Assembly (NCBI GenBank): GCA_009692425.1
Contig: SHZF01000019.1
Location: 1-63,860 of the forward strand
From: Myxococcales bacterium
GTDB lineage: Bacteria; Myxococcota_A; UBA9042
DNA length: 63,860 nt
Reading direction: 5' to 3'
Shown here: positions 53,503-62,211 of the stretch, piece by piece
Layout of the letters: each line of letters begins with the position of its first letter
Numbering within the stretch: position 1 is the stretch's first letter
Notes under the pieces: model-generated
The model's input: the letters and a program-made list of their open reading frames with translations, nothing else
Told to the model about the DNA's origin: nothing
The model's database searches: none
Translations under genes and position numbers: made by a program

Positions 53503-53505
53503 TCT
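53477..53505 (+). promoter_or_regulatory. Predicted promoter of the 53551 gene
   Basis: TTGCCC at 53477-53482 and TAGTCT at 53500-53505 are 17 bp apart. It overlaps the stop codon of the preceding gene; the implied start near 53512 gives a leader of about 39 bases to ATG 53551. Confidence 0.4.
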
Positions 53506-53550
53506 TGCTGGCGCGACCCGCCCCCGTTGCGCGCGCTGCCGGCGACTTCC

Positions 53551-54540
53551 ATGCCCCAGTCCGGACCATCTGAAACCGTACGATTCTGGTGGATTTCCAC
53601 GTCACGTCGGCATTGGCTGTTGTGCGTACTGGCGACCGCATGGTTGGCGGGCCTGGGCACCCAGTGGTTTCGCATCGCGCGCGATCTGGCAGGCGCACAC
53701 CGCGTGCTGGGGCGCAGCGCCGAAACGGCCTATGTGCCGCCAGTTGCGGCCCTGCGCGTCGCCTCGCTGGGCCACCAGTCGTTCCTGGCCGACCTGCTGT
53801 TCCTGCGCGCGGCCCACTACTTCATCGACCACCTGATCACCGACTCCCAACTGCCTTGGCTCGACCTCTACCTGACCGCAATCTGGGGACTCGACGCCCA
53901 CAACGCCTCGACGTACCGCTGGGGCAGCCAGGTCATCAAGTTCGGCCAGCGCATCGACGACGAGGTGAGCCACCGTGCCAACCGCTACGCGCGCATGGGC
54001 CTGGCCACCTTTCCGGACGACCCCTGGCTCGCGCACGAGGTCGCCTTCAACCTGCGCTATGGCCTATCGACGCGCAGTCCCGAAGAAAAACAGCAGCGGC
54101 GCGCCTTGGCGCTGCGCTACCTCGACCTCGCCTACGCGTCGTCCAACTTCAACTTCGACCCGAACTACTTGGCAAACCAGTACTTGCGCGCCGGGCGTGC
54201 AGAGGACTCCGTGCAGGCCGCCTTGGCGACGTACTCCGCAGGCACCGCCGGGGAGCGCCGCAACCTGCGCAAGCTGCTCATTGACCGCGACAAGCAAACC
54301 TATGCGCAGGAATTGGCCTGGATGGAAGTCATGCGTGCCCGCGACTGGAAGTACTTGGACGACACCATGGCCTGGTTCGTCGGGCCGAAACGCATCCCGG
54401 CGCCGCCGCTGAATGCCGCAGACCTCGATGCGTGGGCGCGCGAAGCGGAGACGCCCGCCGCCGTGACCGAGGGGCTCGGCGTGACCCGGTGGCGTGCTCC
54501 CGGTGGGTTGGGGCTGCCGAGCGACCCGACACCGCAGTAG
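53551..54540 (+). CDS. Membrane-anchored helical-repeat (TPR-like) protein
   Basis: A 329-residue protein with one N-terminal membrane helix (WLLCVLATAWLAGLGTQWF) and a helical soluble part facing the periplasm. The segments SLGHQSFLADLLFLRAAHYF, DDPWLAHEVAFNLRYGLST and RRALALRYLDLAYASSN are spaced like tetratricopeptide-type hairpins, a form common in Myxococcota envelope proteins. No enzymatic motif is seen. The ATG at 53551 follows the predicted promoter; an in-frame TTG at 53527 is less likely. The 275-base region after it up to alaS holds a small ORF and is otherwise empty. Confidence 0.72.
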   Translation: MPQSGPSETVRFWWISTSRRHWLLCVLATAWLAGLGTQWFRIARDLAGAHRVLGRSAETAYVPPVAALRVASLGHQSFLADLLFLRAAHYFIDHLITDSQLPWLDLYLTAIWGLDAHNASTYRWGSQVIKFGQRIDDEVSHRANRYARMGLATFPDDPWLAHEVAFNLRYGLSTRSPEEKQQRRALALRYLDLAYASSNFNFDPNYLANQYLRAGRAEDSVQAALATYSAGTAGERRNLRKLLIDRDKQTYAQELAWMEVMRARDWKYLDDTMAWFVGPKRIPAPPLNAADLDAWAREAETPAAVTEGLGVTRWRAPGGLGLPSDPTPQ

Positions 54541-54599
54541 GTGGTCGTCCGGCCGGCCGGCTCATTTCGAGCCGAATCAAAATCAAACAGATATCGGCA

Positions 54600-54713
54600 T
54601 CAATTGCACGGGGCGAAGAATTTGGCCTTGAGCTTGTCTTGCATTGCCTTGTTGTTATTGACCTGCACGATGCCGTTGACGGTCATCAGCCCGCGCCACA
54701 CGTTCGACTTCAT
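54600..54713 (-). other. Small ORF or gene remnant, 37 codons
   Basis: In the gap before the alaS stop, the minus strand has an ATG at 54713 followed by 36 codons to TGA at 54602-54600. The peptide begins MKSNVWRGLMTVNGIVQV and ends KAKFFAPCN. Codon use is markedly less GC-rich than in neighbours. It could be the tail of a lost gene, since a stop codon lies two codons before the ATG. A weak call; no family recognised. Confidence 0.3.
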
Positions 54714-54815
54714 GGCGACCGGCTACTGGTGATGCGCCTGGGGCGCTACGGCGAGGTGTCTAGTTGGTGCGGGTGGGGCGGCGAGTTGTCAAGCACAGGC
54801 TGTGACCTCGCACGC

Positions 54816-57566
54816 TTACGGGGCCAGGCGGGCCGCCACGGCGCCGAAGAACGCCTCGGCGACGGCCCCGGTGTCCTCCTGGGCGGCCACACCGGCTTGG
54901 GCCAGATCGGGCCGGCCGCCGCCCTTGCCGCCGAAGCGAGGAGCCAGTTCTGCAACGAGCGCGCCCGCCGGTGCCCGCGCCACTGCCGCGGGAGAGGCCG
55001 CCACCAGCAAGAGCGCCCGGCCCCCGTCGAGGCCACTGAACAAGCCGACCACCGCCGCCCCGTGCTGCGAACGGGCGTCGTCGGCGAGCGAGCGCAGGGC
55101 CGCCGCATCGCCGCCCGCCACAAGTTGGAAGCGGACCTTCAGCCCGCCGATCTCGCGATCCTGCACCGCATTGCCAGCGCCGCCGCCGGATTGGGCCCGC
55201 AGGGCCGCATGCTTCCACTTTTCGATCTCCTGACCGGCGCTCTTCAGTTCCGTCAGAAGCCGCTCAACGCGCTCGCCGAGCAGGGAAGCCGGCGCATTCA
55301 GGCGGCGCGCCAGTGTGTCGAGCACGGCGGTCTGGTCGGCCACCCAGCGCAGCGCGGCGAGGTGGCAGACTGCCTCGATCCGCCGCACGCCCGACGACAC
55401 GGCCTCCTCGCCGACGATCTTGCACAGGCCGATGTCGCCTGTGTGGTGCACGTGCGTGCCGCCGCACAGTTCGATCGAGTCGCCCAACTGCATCATGCGC
55501 ACGACATCGCCGTACTTGTCGCCGAAAAATGCCAGGGCACCACTGGCGACGGCGTCGTCCATCGATGTCTCGCGCACGATGGCCGCAGCGTTCGCCAGCG
55601 CACGCTCGTTGACGTGGCGCTCGATGGCGGCCACTTCCGCTGGCGTCACCGGCGCGAAGTGGGCAAAGTCGAACCGCAGTCGCCCTGGCGCGACCAAGGA
55701 GCCGCGCTGTTTGACGTGGCCGCCGAGCACGTCGCGCAGCGCCTTGTGCAGCAGGTGGGTCGCCGAATGGTGTGCGCGCACGCTCGCCCGGTGTGCGGCG
55801 TCGACGGTCACGGTGACGGCCTCGCCGACGCGGAGCAGACCCGCATCGATCTGGAGCCGGTGCAAGTGCAGGCCGCTCACGTGCTTGCGCGTATCGACCA
55901 CGCGGGCCACGCCGCCCGCCCACGCGAGCACTCCCGGGTCGCCGATCTGGCCCCCGCCTTCGCCGTAGCACGGCGTCACATCGAGCACTGCCCAGCCATC
56001 GGCCGCCGGGCAGGGTTCGCCATCGCTGCCGATGGCCGCCGCCAACTCGGCCGTGCGCTCACCGTCCGCGACCAGGGCAATCACCCGCGCCGCCGTCGTG
56101 TCGTGGGCGTGACCGACGAATTGCGTCGCCAGACCGCTATCGGCGAGTTCGGTCATCAGGCGATCGACGTCGTCGGCGCCGGCCTTCCACGATGCCCGCC
56201 CGCGCGCCCGCTGCGCCGCCATGGCGACATCGAACTCTTCTATATCAATGCTGAATCCGTGCTCTGCCGCGATCAACGCCGTGAGGTCCGTCGGGAATCC
56301 GTGACTGTCGTGCAGCGTGAAGACGAGGTCACCCGCCAGGACGCGCGCCGTGCCCGCCGCATCGATGTGTGCCATTGCGGCCTCGATGAGCGTCTCGCCG
56401 GCCGCGAGCGTCTGCTGGAAGCGCAATTCTTCCATCTTCGTCACGCGCTCGATCAGTGCCCGCTGCGCCACAAGTTCGGGGAAGGCATCGCCGGCCAGCT
56501 CCGTCACGAGGCCAGCGATGTCGAACAGGAAGGGCCGCTCGAGTCCCAACTTGCGACCCCACCGGATCGCCCGCCGCAGCACACGCCGCAGCACATAACC
56601 GCGCCCGAGAGAGTCGGGGTAGATGCCCTCGGCGATCAGGAACGCCGTCGCCCGCGCATGGTCGGCAATCACCCGAAAGGCGACGTCGCGTTCGACGGCC
56701 GCGTCGCCGCTGATCACGTTCTCAGCGTCGAAGCGGCCACCATACGCCTGGCCAGCCAACTGCTCCGTACGCGCGATCAGCCGCGCAAACAGGTCAGTGC
56801 CATAATTCGAGTTCGCGCCCTGCACCACCGCAGCGATGCGTTCCAACCCCATGCCGGTGTCGACGCACGGGGCGGGCAGGGGCGTCAGCACGCCATCCTG
56901 ACGGTCGTACTGCATGAACACGAGGTTCCACACCTCCATGTAGCGCCCGTCGTCGGCCGCGACGGTGCACGCGCTTCCCTGGCCGGGGTCGAGGTCGAAG
57001 TATATTTCGGTGCATGGGCCGCAGGGGCCGCTGTCGCCCATGGCCCAGAAGTTGTCCTTTTCGCCCAGCGGCACGATGCGCTCGAACGGAAGTCCAGCCA
57101 ATTCGTGCCAGAGATCACGGGCTTCGAGGTCGGCCGGCATCCGCTCGTTGCCGCCGAAATACGTCGCGCACAGGCGCTGCGGGTCGATGCCGAGGTCTCC
57201 CACGAGGAAGGTCCAAGCATGTTGGATCGCGCCTCGCTTGAAGTAGTCGCCGAACGAGAAGTTGCCAAGCATCTCGAACAGCGTGTGGTGGCGCTTCGTG
57301 CGGCCGACGTTTTCGAGATCGTTGTGCTTGCCGGAAACGCGCAGGCACTTCTGCGTCGAGCACGCGGTCGCGAATGGCGCGGGGCGGGCGCCCGTGAAGA
57401 AGTCCTTGAACTGCACCATGCCCGCATTCACGAACAATAACGTGGGGTCGGCGGGCGGCAGCAGGGAGTGCGACGCGACGCGGGCGTGGCCGTGCTTGGC
57501 GAAATAGTCGAGAAAGCGCGCGCGGATGGCGGCGACAGTGTGCGGGCGCGAGTCGAGCGGTGGCAT
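54816..57566 (-). CDS. alaS: Alanyl-tRNA synthetase
   Basis: A 916-residue AlaRS. It charges tRNA-Ala through alanyl-adenylate and edits mischarged Ser/Gly. The class II catalytic core is clear: FLDYFAKHGHARVASHSLLP, PTLLFVNAGMVQFKDFFTG, SFGDYFKRGAIQHAWTFL and CVDTGMGLERI. The editing-domain zinc site is seen in HHSATHLLHKAL (about residue 597) and CGGTHVHHTGDIG (about 700). The C-Ala domain ends with FGGKGGGRPDLAQAG, the family's usual tail. Length is near the normal 875-880 plus a small extension. ATG 57566 is chosen because the family's first conserved block starts about 15 residues in; a GTG at 57626 would add 20 residues. Confidence 0.97.
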   Translation of the reverse strand: MPPLDSRPHTVAAIRARFLDYFAKHGHARVASHSLLPPADPTLLFVNAGMVQFKDFFTGARPAPFATACSTQKCLRVSGKHNDLENVGRTKRHHTLFEMLGNFSFGDYFKRGAIQHAWTFLVGDLGIDPQRLCATYFGGNERMPADLEARDLWHELAGLPFERIVPLGEKDNFWAMGDSGPCGPCTEIYFDLDPGQGSACTVAADDGRYMEVWNLVFMQYDRQDGVLTPLPAPCVDTGMGLERIAAVVQGANSNYGTDLFARLIARTEQLAGQAYGGRFDAENVISGDAAVERDVAFRVIADHARATAFLIAEGIYPDSLGRGYVLRRVLRRAIRWGRKLGLERPFLFDIAGLVTELAGDAFPELVAQRALIERVTKMEELRFQQTLAAGETLIEAAMAHIDAAGTARVLAGDLVFTLHDSHGFPTDLTALIAAEHGFSIDIEEFDVAMAAQRARGRASWKAGADDVDRLMTELADSGLATQFVGHAHDTTAARVIALVADGERTAELAAAIGSDGEPCPAADGWAVLDVTPCYGEGGGQIGDPGVLAWAGGVARVVDTRKHVSGLHLHRLQIDAGLLRVGEAVTVTVDAAHRASVRAHHSATHLLHKALRDVLGGHVKQRGSLVAPGRLRFDFAHFAPVTPAEVAAIERHVNERALANAAAIVRETSMDDAVASGALAFFGDKYGDVVRMMQLGDSIELCGGTHVHHTGDIGLCKIVGEEAVSSGVRRIEAVCHLAALRWVADQTAVLDTLARRLNAPASLLGERVERLLTELKSAGQEIEKWKHAALRAQSGGGAGNAVQDREIGGLKVRFQLVAGGDAAALRSLADDARSQHGAAVVGLFSGLDGGRALLLVAASPAAVARAPAGALVAELAPRFGGKGGGRPDLAQAGVAAQEDTGAVAEAFFGAVAARLAP

Positions 57567-57571
57567 GGCGT

Positions 57572-57715
57572 TCACGGCGCCGACGGGCGTGCCGGCAAAC
57601 AGGCGCGAGTGTAGCGAGCCCACCACGGCGCCGCTATCAGGGCGAGACCGACCAGGGCGAGACCGACCAAGGCGAGATCGACCGGCGCGCTCGGCAGCTC
57701 ATGGGCACTTGGCAC
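57572..57715 (-). other. Possible small membrane peptide upstream of alaS
   Basis: A 47-codon frame from GTG 57715 to TGA 57574-57572, ending 5 bases before the alaS ATG. It encodes one hydrophobic helix built from LALVG units (DLALVGLALVGLALIAAPWW) because of a 15-bp tandem repeat, then RYTRACLPARPSAP. There is no ATG in frame. A TACACT (57613-57608) that could be the alaS -10 box lies inside it, so the stretch may instead be plain upstream DNA. Confidence 0.25.
57640..57684 (+). repeat. Three 15-bp tandem units upstream of alaS
   Basis: GGGCGAGACCGACCA occurs twice exactly (57640-57654, 57655-57669), followed by a third unit AGGCGAGATCGACCG (57670-57684) with three changes. It lies about 75-120 bases before the alaS start, so it may alter spacing of upstream regulatory sites. 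Confidence 0.75.
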
Positions 57716-57952
57716 AGCCGACGGGCTTCGACGAGCAGCCGTTGCCGACCTTGCACGCCTTGGCCGGGCACGTCACGGCCTTGCACGTCGTCGAGAGGGG
57801 CGGCGTCGATGCCTCCGCTTGCCGAACCGGGGCCCCAGCGTCGGGGCCGCCGCCTAATCGTCGCCACAACCCCCAAACAGCGCGAGCGCAGCCACGACAG
57901 CGCATCCACCTGCGCCCCGGTCCGCTCCCCCGATTCCATGCCGCGTCGCCAT
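57699..57952 (-). pseudogene. Frameshifted small Cys-rich lipoprotein gene
   Basis: An ATG at 57952 with GAGG upstream begins a lipoprotein signal, AVVAALALFGGC, then GDD and a TAG stop. In another frame the sequence immediately continues GGGPDAGAPVRQAEASTPPL, STTCKAVTCPAKACKVGNGC and SSKPVGCAKCP before a TGA at 57701-57699. Joining the frames around 57855-57868 gives one normal small lipoprotein of about 83 residues with an Ala/Asp linker and a Cys-rich end, exactly the local style. Either a one-base indel disabled it or the assembled sequence has an error. Function unknown. Confidence 0.6.
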
Positions 57953-58191
57953 GAGCGCCTCGCCTCCCGGTGCCCGTCAGTATCGCGCGGCCGCGTTGGA
58001 TACAGCCAGCGACTTGAGCCCCGCGACCGAAACAGCCACCATGTGCGCGCGGATCGGATTCCGTCAGGTAGAAAGTCCCCTTGCCCCCTGCGGCGGTCCG
58101 CAGCCGCGGCCCCCACGAGATGCCCATGCGGACCAGGGTTTTCCGTTCGATGCTTGTGCGGGAATCCGCACGCGCATCTCTCCACTCGCCG

Positions 58192-59502
58192 ATGGCCACT
58201 GTTCGCTGCCCTGTGCTGCTGGGTTGCGCCCTCGTTGCTGCAGGGTTCGGGGCCTGCAGCGCGCAGGCTCCGGGTGCGGCCAGCGGCGCTGCGGTGACCA
58301 AGCCGGTTTTCAAGCCGCTGGCCGATGCCGGGACCGCAGCGCCGCTCGCCGACGCGGGCAGCGCCACCGACAGCGCGGGCGGCGACGCGAAGGGCAAGGA
58401 CGCGGCGACTGTACCAAGCGACGGCGGCACCGCTCCCGATCTGGCAGTAGCTGACGCGACCCCCGACGCAGGCGCGGCAGACAGTGTGGGCCCGCAAGAG
58501 GTTGCCAGCGGCGACGGACCCGTTGCGTCGGATGCGACACCGTTTCCCGAACCGTCTCCCGACACTGGCGCGACGCTGGACGGACCAGAGGCCGATGGTG
58601 CGATCGACTCCGCAGCGTCGTGCGGCGACAAGGAGTGCGGGCCCGCCGAGTCCTGTTCCAGTTGCCCGCAAGACTGCGGCAAGTGCCCGGAGGTATGTGG
58701 CAACGGCTCTTGCGGCGCGGGCGAGGACTGCAAGGCGTGCGCCGCCGACTGCGGCAAGTGCCCCGAGGCCTGCGGAGACGGCAACTGTGGCGGTGGTGAG
58801 ACGTGCACGACGTGCCCGGCCGATTGTGGCAAGTGCCCGACCGGGTGCGGCAACGGCAAGTGTGATCAGCCCGCCGAAAACTGCCAGGGGTGTCCCGCCG
58901 ACTGCGGAGCCTGCCCGGGTGCCTGCGACCCGTTGACGCAGTCCGGCTGCGACGGCGCCCAGCAATGTTACCCGGCGCCACCGACCCAGACCTTCTGCGC
59001 TCCGTTCGGCAAGTTGGCCAAGGGGGTCGGGTGCGACGCCAGCGACGCGTGCCAAAAGGGCCTGCTGTGCGTTGGTTCCGTGTGCCGGCTGCTGTGCGAC
59101 TACGCCGGCAAGAACGGCGGCCTTGGCTGCGTCGCGCCGGCCAAGTGCGTCGAACTCTCAAACGGCACGAAGCCACTGGGCTGGAACCTCGGCGCCTGTC
59201 TCGGCGGCGACACCTGCAACCTGCTGACGAACCTTGGCTGTCCGCCGGGCCAGGCGTGCGTGTCGTTCCAGACGACAAAGTTGTGCGGCAAGGCGGGAAT
59301 CGGCGGCACCGGCGTCGTGTGCCAGGGCACGCAAGACTGCCTGGCAACGCATCTGTGTGTCGGAGGCGGCGCGGCAGGCACCTGCAAGCTGCGCTGCCAC
59401 GCGGGCGGCGGATCGCCCAAGTGTCCTCTGGGCGCGTGCGGCCAGGTCACGCTGGGGCAGGGCGGGCCGGTGGCGGGCGACTCTCTTGGCGTCTGCCAGT
59501 AG
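58192..59502 (+). CDS. Cys-rich lipoprotein with CGDGxCxxGE repeats
   Basis: A 436-residue predicted lipoprotein. Signal LLGCALVAAGFGAC ends in a lipobox Cys; an Ala/Asp/Pro/Ser linker runs to about residue 142. Then come four or five tandem units of the CGNGSCGAGEDCKACAADCG / CGDGNCGGGETCTTCPADCG type, followed by a second Cys-rich part with different spacing (CDPLTQSGCDGAQQCYPAPP, CNLLTNLGCPPGQACV). Both modules are typical Myxococcota disulfide repeats. The start is uncertain: ATG 58192 leaves a good signal peptide but a weak ribosome site, while in-frame ATGs upstream would add about 20-35 residues. A small hairpin (58156-58171) lies just before the start. Confidence 0.83.
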   Translation: MATVRCPVLLGCALVAAGFGACSAQAPGAASGAAVTKPVFKPLADAGTAAPLADAGSATDSAGGDAKGKDAATVPSDGGTAPDLAVADATPDAGAADSVGPQEVASGDGPVASDATPFPEPSPDTGATLDGPEADGAIDSAASCGDKECGPAESCSSCPQDCGKCPEVCGNGSCGAGEDCKACAADCGKCPEACGDGNCGGGETCTTCPADCGKCPTGCGNGKCDQPAENCQGCPADCGACPGACDPLTQSGCDGAQQCYPAPPTQTFCAPFGKLAKGVGCDASDACQKGLLCVGSVCRLLCDYAGKNGGLGCVAPAKCVELSNGTKPLGWNLGACLGGDTCNLLTNLGCPPGQACVSFQTTKLCGKAGIGGTGVVCQGTQDCLATHLCVGGGAAGTCKLRCHAGGGSPKCPLGACGQVTLGQGGPVAGDSLGVCQ

Positions 59503-59507
59503 TCGCA

Positions 59508-62042
59508 ATGCCCCGCCACACCGACGTCAGCCGACCGCTGACACTGGCACCGCTGCCGATCGACCGGGCGCTTCCGGCGTTGGCGCGGGCGCTCGACGAT
59601 TGCGGCGCTGCGGTGCTGGTGGCGGAGCCGGGAGCCGGCAAGACGACGCGCGTGCCGCCCTGGTTGCTCGACCGTGTCGATGGCGAGGTCTGGGTCGTGC
59701 AGCCGCGCCGGATGGCCGCCGTGCTCGCCGCGGGCAGGGTCGCGGACGAGCGCGGCGAACCACCGGGCCGCACGGTGGGCTGGAGCGTGCGTTTCGATGA
59801 GGTGGGCAGCCGCGCCACACGGTTGTGGTACGCGACCGACGGCGTGTTCTTGCGGCGCCTGCTCGCCGACCCTGGACTCACAGGCATCGGCGCGGTCGTC
59901 CTCGACGAACTGCATGAGCGGCGGCTCGCGACCGACCTCGCGCTCGGGCTCGCGCAACGTGTGCGAGTCCGGCGCGGGCTCCAGGTGGTCGCGATGTCGG
60001 CGACACTCGACCCTGGACCCGTCGCAGCGTTCCTGGGCGGGGCGCCGGTCGTGCGTTGCGAGGGGCGCACGCACGCCGTCGCTGTGCAGTTCGCGCCCGC
60101 GCCGGACGCCCGCCCGCTCGAAGTCCGCGTACGCACTGCGGTGCGCGAGTTGTTCGAAGCGGGGCTGGGGCCGCGGGCCGAAGGGGCCGACGTGCTCGTG
60201 TTCCTGCCCGGAGCGGCGGAAATCCAACGGTGCGCCGTTGCCCTGGCTGCGCTGGCCGACGAGCATGGCTACGATCTGGCCTCCCTGCACGGCGCCATGG
60301 ACATCGCCGCCCAACAGCGGGCGCTCGCCCCCGGACCGCGGCCGCGCGCAATCCTGGCCACGAACCTTGCCGAGACGTCGGTCACCTTGCCGCGCGTCGC
60401 CGCCGTCGTCGACTCGGGCCTGCACCGGCGCGCCGGCTTCGCGTCCTGGAGCGGACTGCCGACGCTGCAACTGACCACGATCTCGCAGGCGGCTGCCGTC
60501 CAGCGCGCGGGCCGGGCCGGGCGCGTGCGGCCAGGGCGCTGCAGCCGACTCTATACCCAACACGAACACGATGGTTGGCCCGCGTTCGATGCGCCCGAGA
60601 TCGCAAGAGCGGACCTCGCGGACGTGGCGCTCCTGCTGGCGGCGCTGGACCTGGACGGCACCGCGCGCGACGACGTGTGGTTGACCCCTCCTCCACCGGG
60701 CGCGCTGGCCCGGGCCCACTGCCTGCTCGCAAGATTGGGTGCGCTTGACGCGCAGGCACGGTTGACAGCATTGGGCCGCCAGATGCTGCGCCTGCCGGTG
60801 CACCCGCGCCTGGCCCGGCTCGCGCTTGCCGCGGCGAAGCGAGGAGTTGCCGCAGACGGCGCCCGCGTGGTGGCGCTGCTCGCAGACGGGGCGCGACTGC
60901 CGCAGCGGGCCCCCGGCGACCTCGCGCACGGGTATTCTGATCTTGCCATGTTGGCGGATTCGCGCGCTCCCGAACATGGTCGCAGTGAGGTGCGCCGGAC
61001 CGAGGCACAGTTGCTGCGACTGCTCGGGCCCACCCATGGGCCCGCGCCGGCAGCGGCCGACCGCGACGCGGCACTGGCCTACGCCGCCCTGCTCGCCTAC
61101 CCCGACCGCGTCGCCCGGCGCCGCCAACCGCGTGGGGCCGAACTGCAGATGGCGGGAGGCGTCGCCGTGCGCCTCGATGCGGCCTCGCACGTCACGGAGG
61201 CTGTCTGGCTGGTCGTGCTCGACGCGGAAGAGAGGCGGGACGCGCGTGGCTTGACGACATTGGCGCGGGTTGCGTGCGGTATCGAAGCCGATTGGCTGCT
61301 CGAAGCCTTTGCGAGCACGGTCGAGGCGACGACGACGCTCGCGTGGGACGATGCCCACGGCCGCGTCGACGAGGTGGACCGCCTCGTCTGGGAAGGGCTC
61401 GTGCTCAACGAAACCCGCCGCCCGGCGCCGCCGACCGCAGCCGCGAGTGCCGTATTGGCCCATGCCGTGCGGGCCAACGGGACGGGTGCGCTGTGGCCGG
61501 AGTCGGCACGCAAGACCCTGCGTGGGCGCCTCGCCGTGTTGGGCACCGCCAGCCAGACCGCGCCACCTGCGGGACTGGACGATGTCCGAGCCGACGCGAT
61601 CGTCATCTCCGCTTGCGAAGCCAAGACCCGCTTGAGCGAACTCGCGGGCTCTGACTGGTGCGGTCGTGCGTTGCACGACCTCGACCCTTCCGGCCAATTG
61701 CGCCGGCGGCTCGATGTCGAGGCGCCCGTTCACGTCAGGCTGCCAGGCGGCCGCAGCGTGGCGCTGTGCTACGACCCCGATAAACCACCGTGGCTGGCCA
61801 CGCGAATCCAGGACCTGTTTGGGCTCGCGGACGGTCCGAGCGTCGGCGCCGGCCGCGTCCCCGTCGTGCTGCACTTGCTCTCGCCAGCCGGGCGTCCGGT
61901 ACAGATCACCAGCGATCTCGCTGGGTTCTGGAAGAGACACTGGCCCACCCTGCGCCGGGAACTCCAGCGGCGCTACCCGAAACACGCCTGGCCCGAGGAT
62001 CCGTGCCAGGCCACGCCCCGCTTGCCCGGCAACAATCGGTAG
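59508..62042 (+). CDS. hrpB: ATP-dependent RNA helicase HrpB
   Basis: An 844-residue DEAH/RHA helicase of normal HrpB length. Motif I is AEPGAGKTTRVP (about residue 40). Ia is VVQPRRMAAV, II is LDELHERRL (about 131), III is MSATLD, IV/V is ATNLAETSVTLP and VI is QRAGRAGRVRPG. The helicase-associated region (ALGRQMLRLPVHPRLARLAL) and the HrpB-specific C-terminal domain (GSDWCGRALHDLDPSGQ, FWKRHWPTLRRELQRRYPKH) complete the family architecture. It remodels RNA or RNP; the precise bacterial role is poorly known. It starts 5 bases after the preceding stop and is followed by an inverted repeat and a strong promoter for the next gene. Confidence 0.95.
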   Translation: MPRHTDVSRPLTLAPLPIDRALPALARALDDCGAAVLVAEPGAGKTTRVPPWLLDRVDGEVWVVQPRRMAAVLAAGRVADERGEPPGRTVGWSVRFDEVGSRATRLWYATDGVFLRRLLADPGLTGIGAVVLDELHERRLATDLALGLAQRVRVRRGLQVVAMSATLDPGPVAAFLGGAPVVRCEGRTHAVAVQFAPAPDARPLEVRVRTAVRELFEAGLGPRAEGADVLVFLPGAAEIQRCAVALAALADEHGYDLASLHGAMDIAAQQRALAPGPRPRAILATNLAETSVTLPRVAAVVDSGLHRRAGFASWSGLPTLQLTTISQAAAVQRAGRAGRVRPGRCSRLYTQHEHDGWPAFDAPEIARADLADVALLLAALDLDGTARDDVWLTPPPPGALARAHCLLARLGALDAQARLTALGRQMLRLPVHPRLARLALAAAKRGVAADGARVVALLADGARLPQRAPGDLAHGYSDLAMLADSRAPEHGRSEVRRTEAQLLRLLGPTHGPAPAAADRDAALAYAALLAYPDRVARRRQPRGAELQMAGGVAVRLDAASHVTEAVWLVVLDAEERRDARGLTTLARVACGIEADWLLEAFASTVEATTTLAWDDAHGRVDEVDRLVWEGLVLNETRRPAPPTAAASAVLAHAVRANGTGALWPESARKTLRGRLAVLGTASQTAPPAGLDDVRADAIVISACEAKTRLSELAGSDWCGRALHDLDPSGQLRRRLDVEAPVHVRLPGGRSVALCYDPDKPPWLATRIQDLFGLADGPSVGAGRVPVVLHLLSPAGRPVQITSDLAGFWKRHWPTLRRELQRRYPKHAWPEDPCQATPRLPGNNR

Positions 62043-62055
62043 CGTGCTCGCTGGA

Positions 62056-62100
62056 CGGGGCCGCTTTTTTCGGGACCTTGGGCTTGTCCCGCCGGCCCCG
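62056..62100 (+). other. Nested inverted repeat after hrpB
   Basis: CGGGGCCG (62056-62063) pairs with CGGCCCCG (62093-62100), and inside it CGGGAC (62071-62076) pairs with GTCCCG (62086-62091). A T6 run lies on the left side between the helices, not after the stem, so it is not a standard terminator read forward. It overlaps the -35 box of the next promoter and could couple 3'-end formation with promoter control. Confidence 0.4.
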
Positions 62101-62113
62101 CTTGTGGTATACG
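62084..62113 (+). promoter_or_regulatory. Predicted promoter of the Asp-rich lipoprotein gene
   Basis: TTGTCC at 62084-62089 and TATACG at 62108-62113 are 18 bp apart, the most sigma-70-like -10 box in the window. The implied start near 62120 gives a leader of about 92 bases to the ATG at 62212. Confidence 0.5.
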
Positions 62114-62211
62114 CGCGCAACCTTGCCGCCCGCCACCGGTGGCGCGCCGGGTTCGAGACAAGACAACCCATTCGATCCGACACCTTCGCCGCGTGCGGCG
62201 TGGAGAACCCC

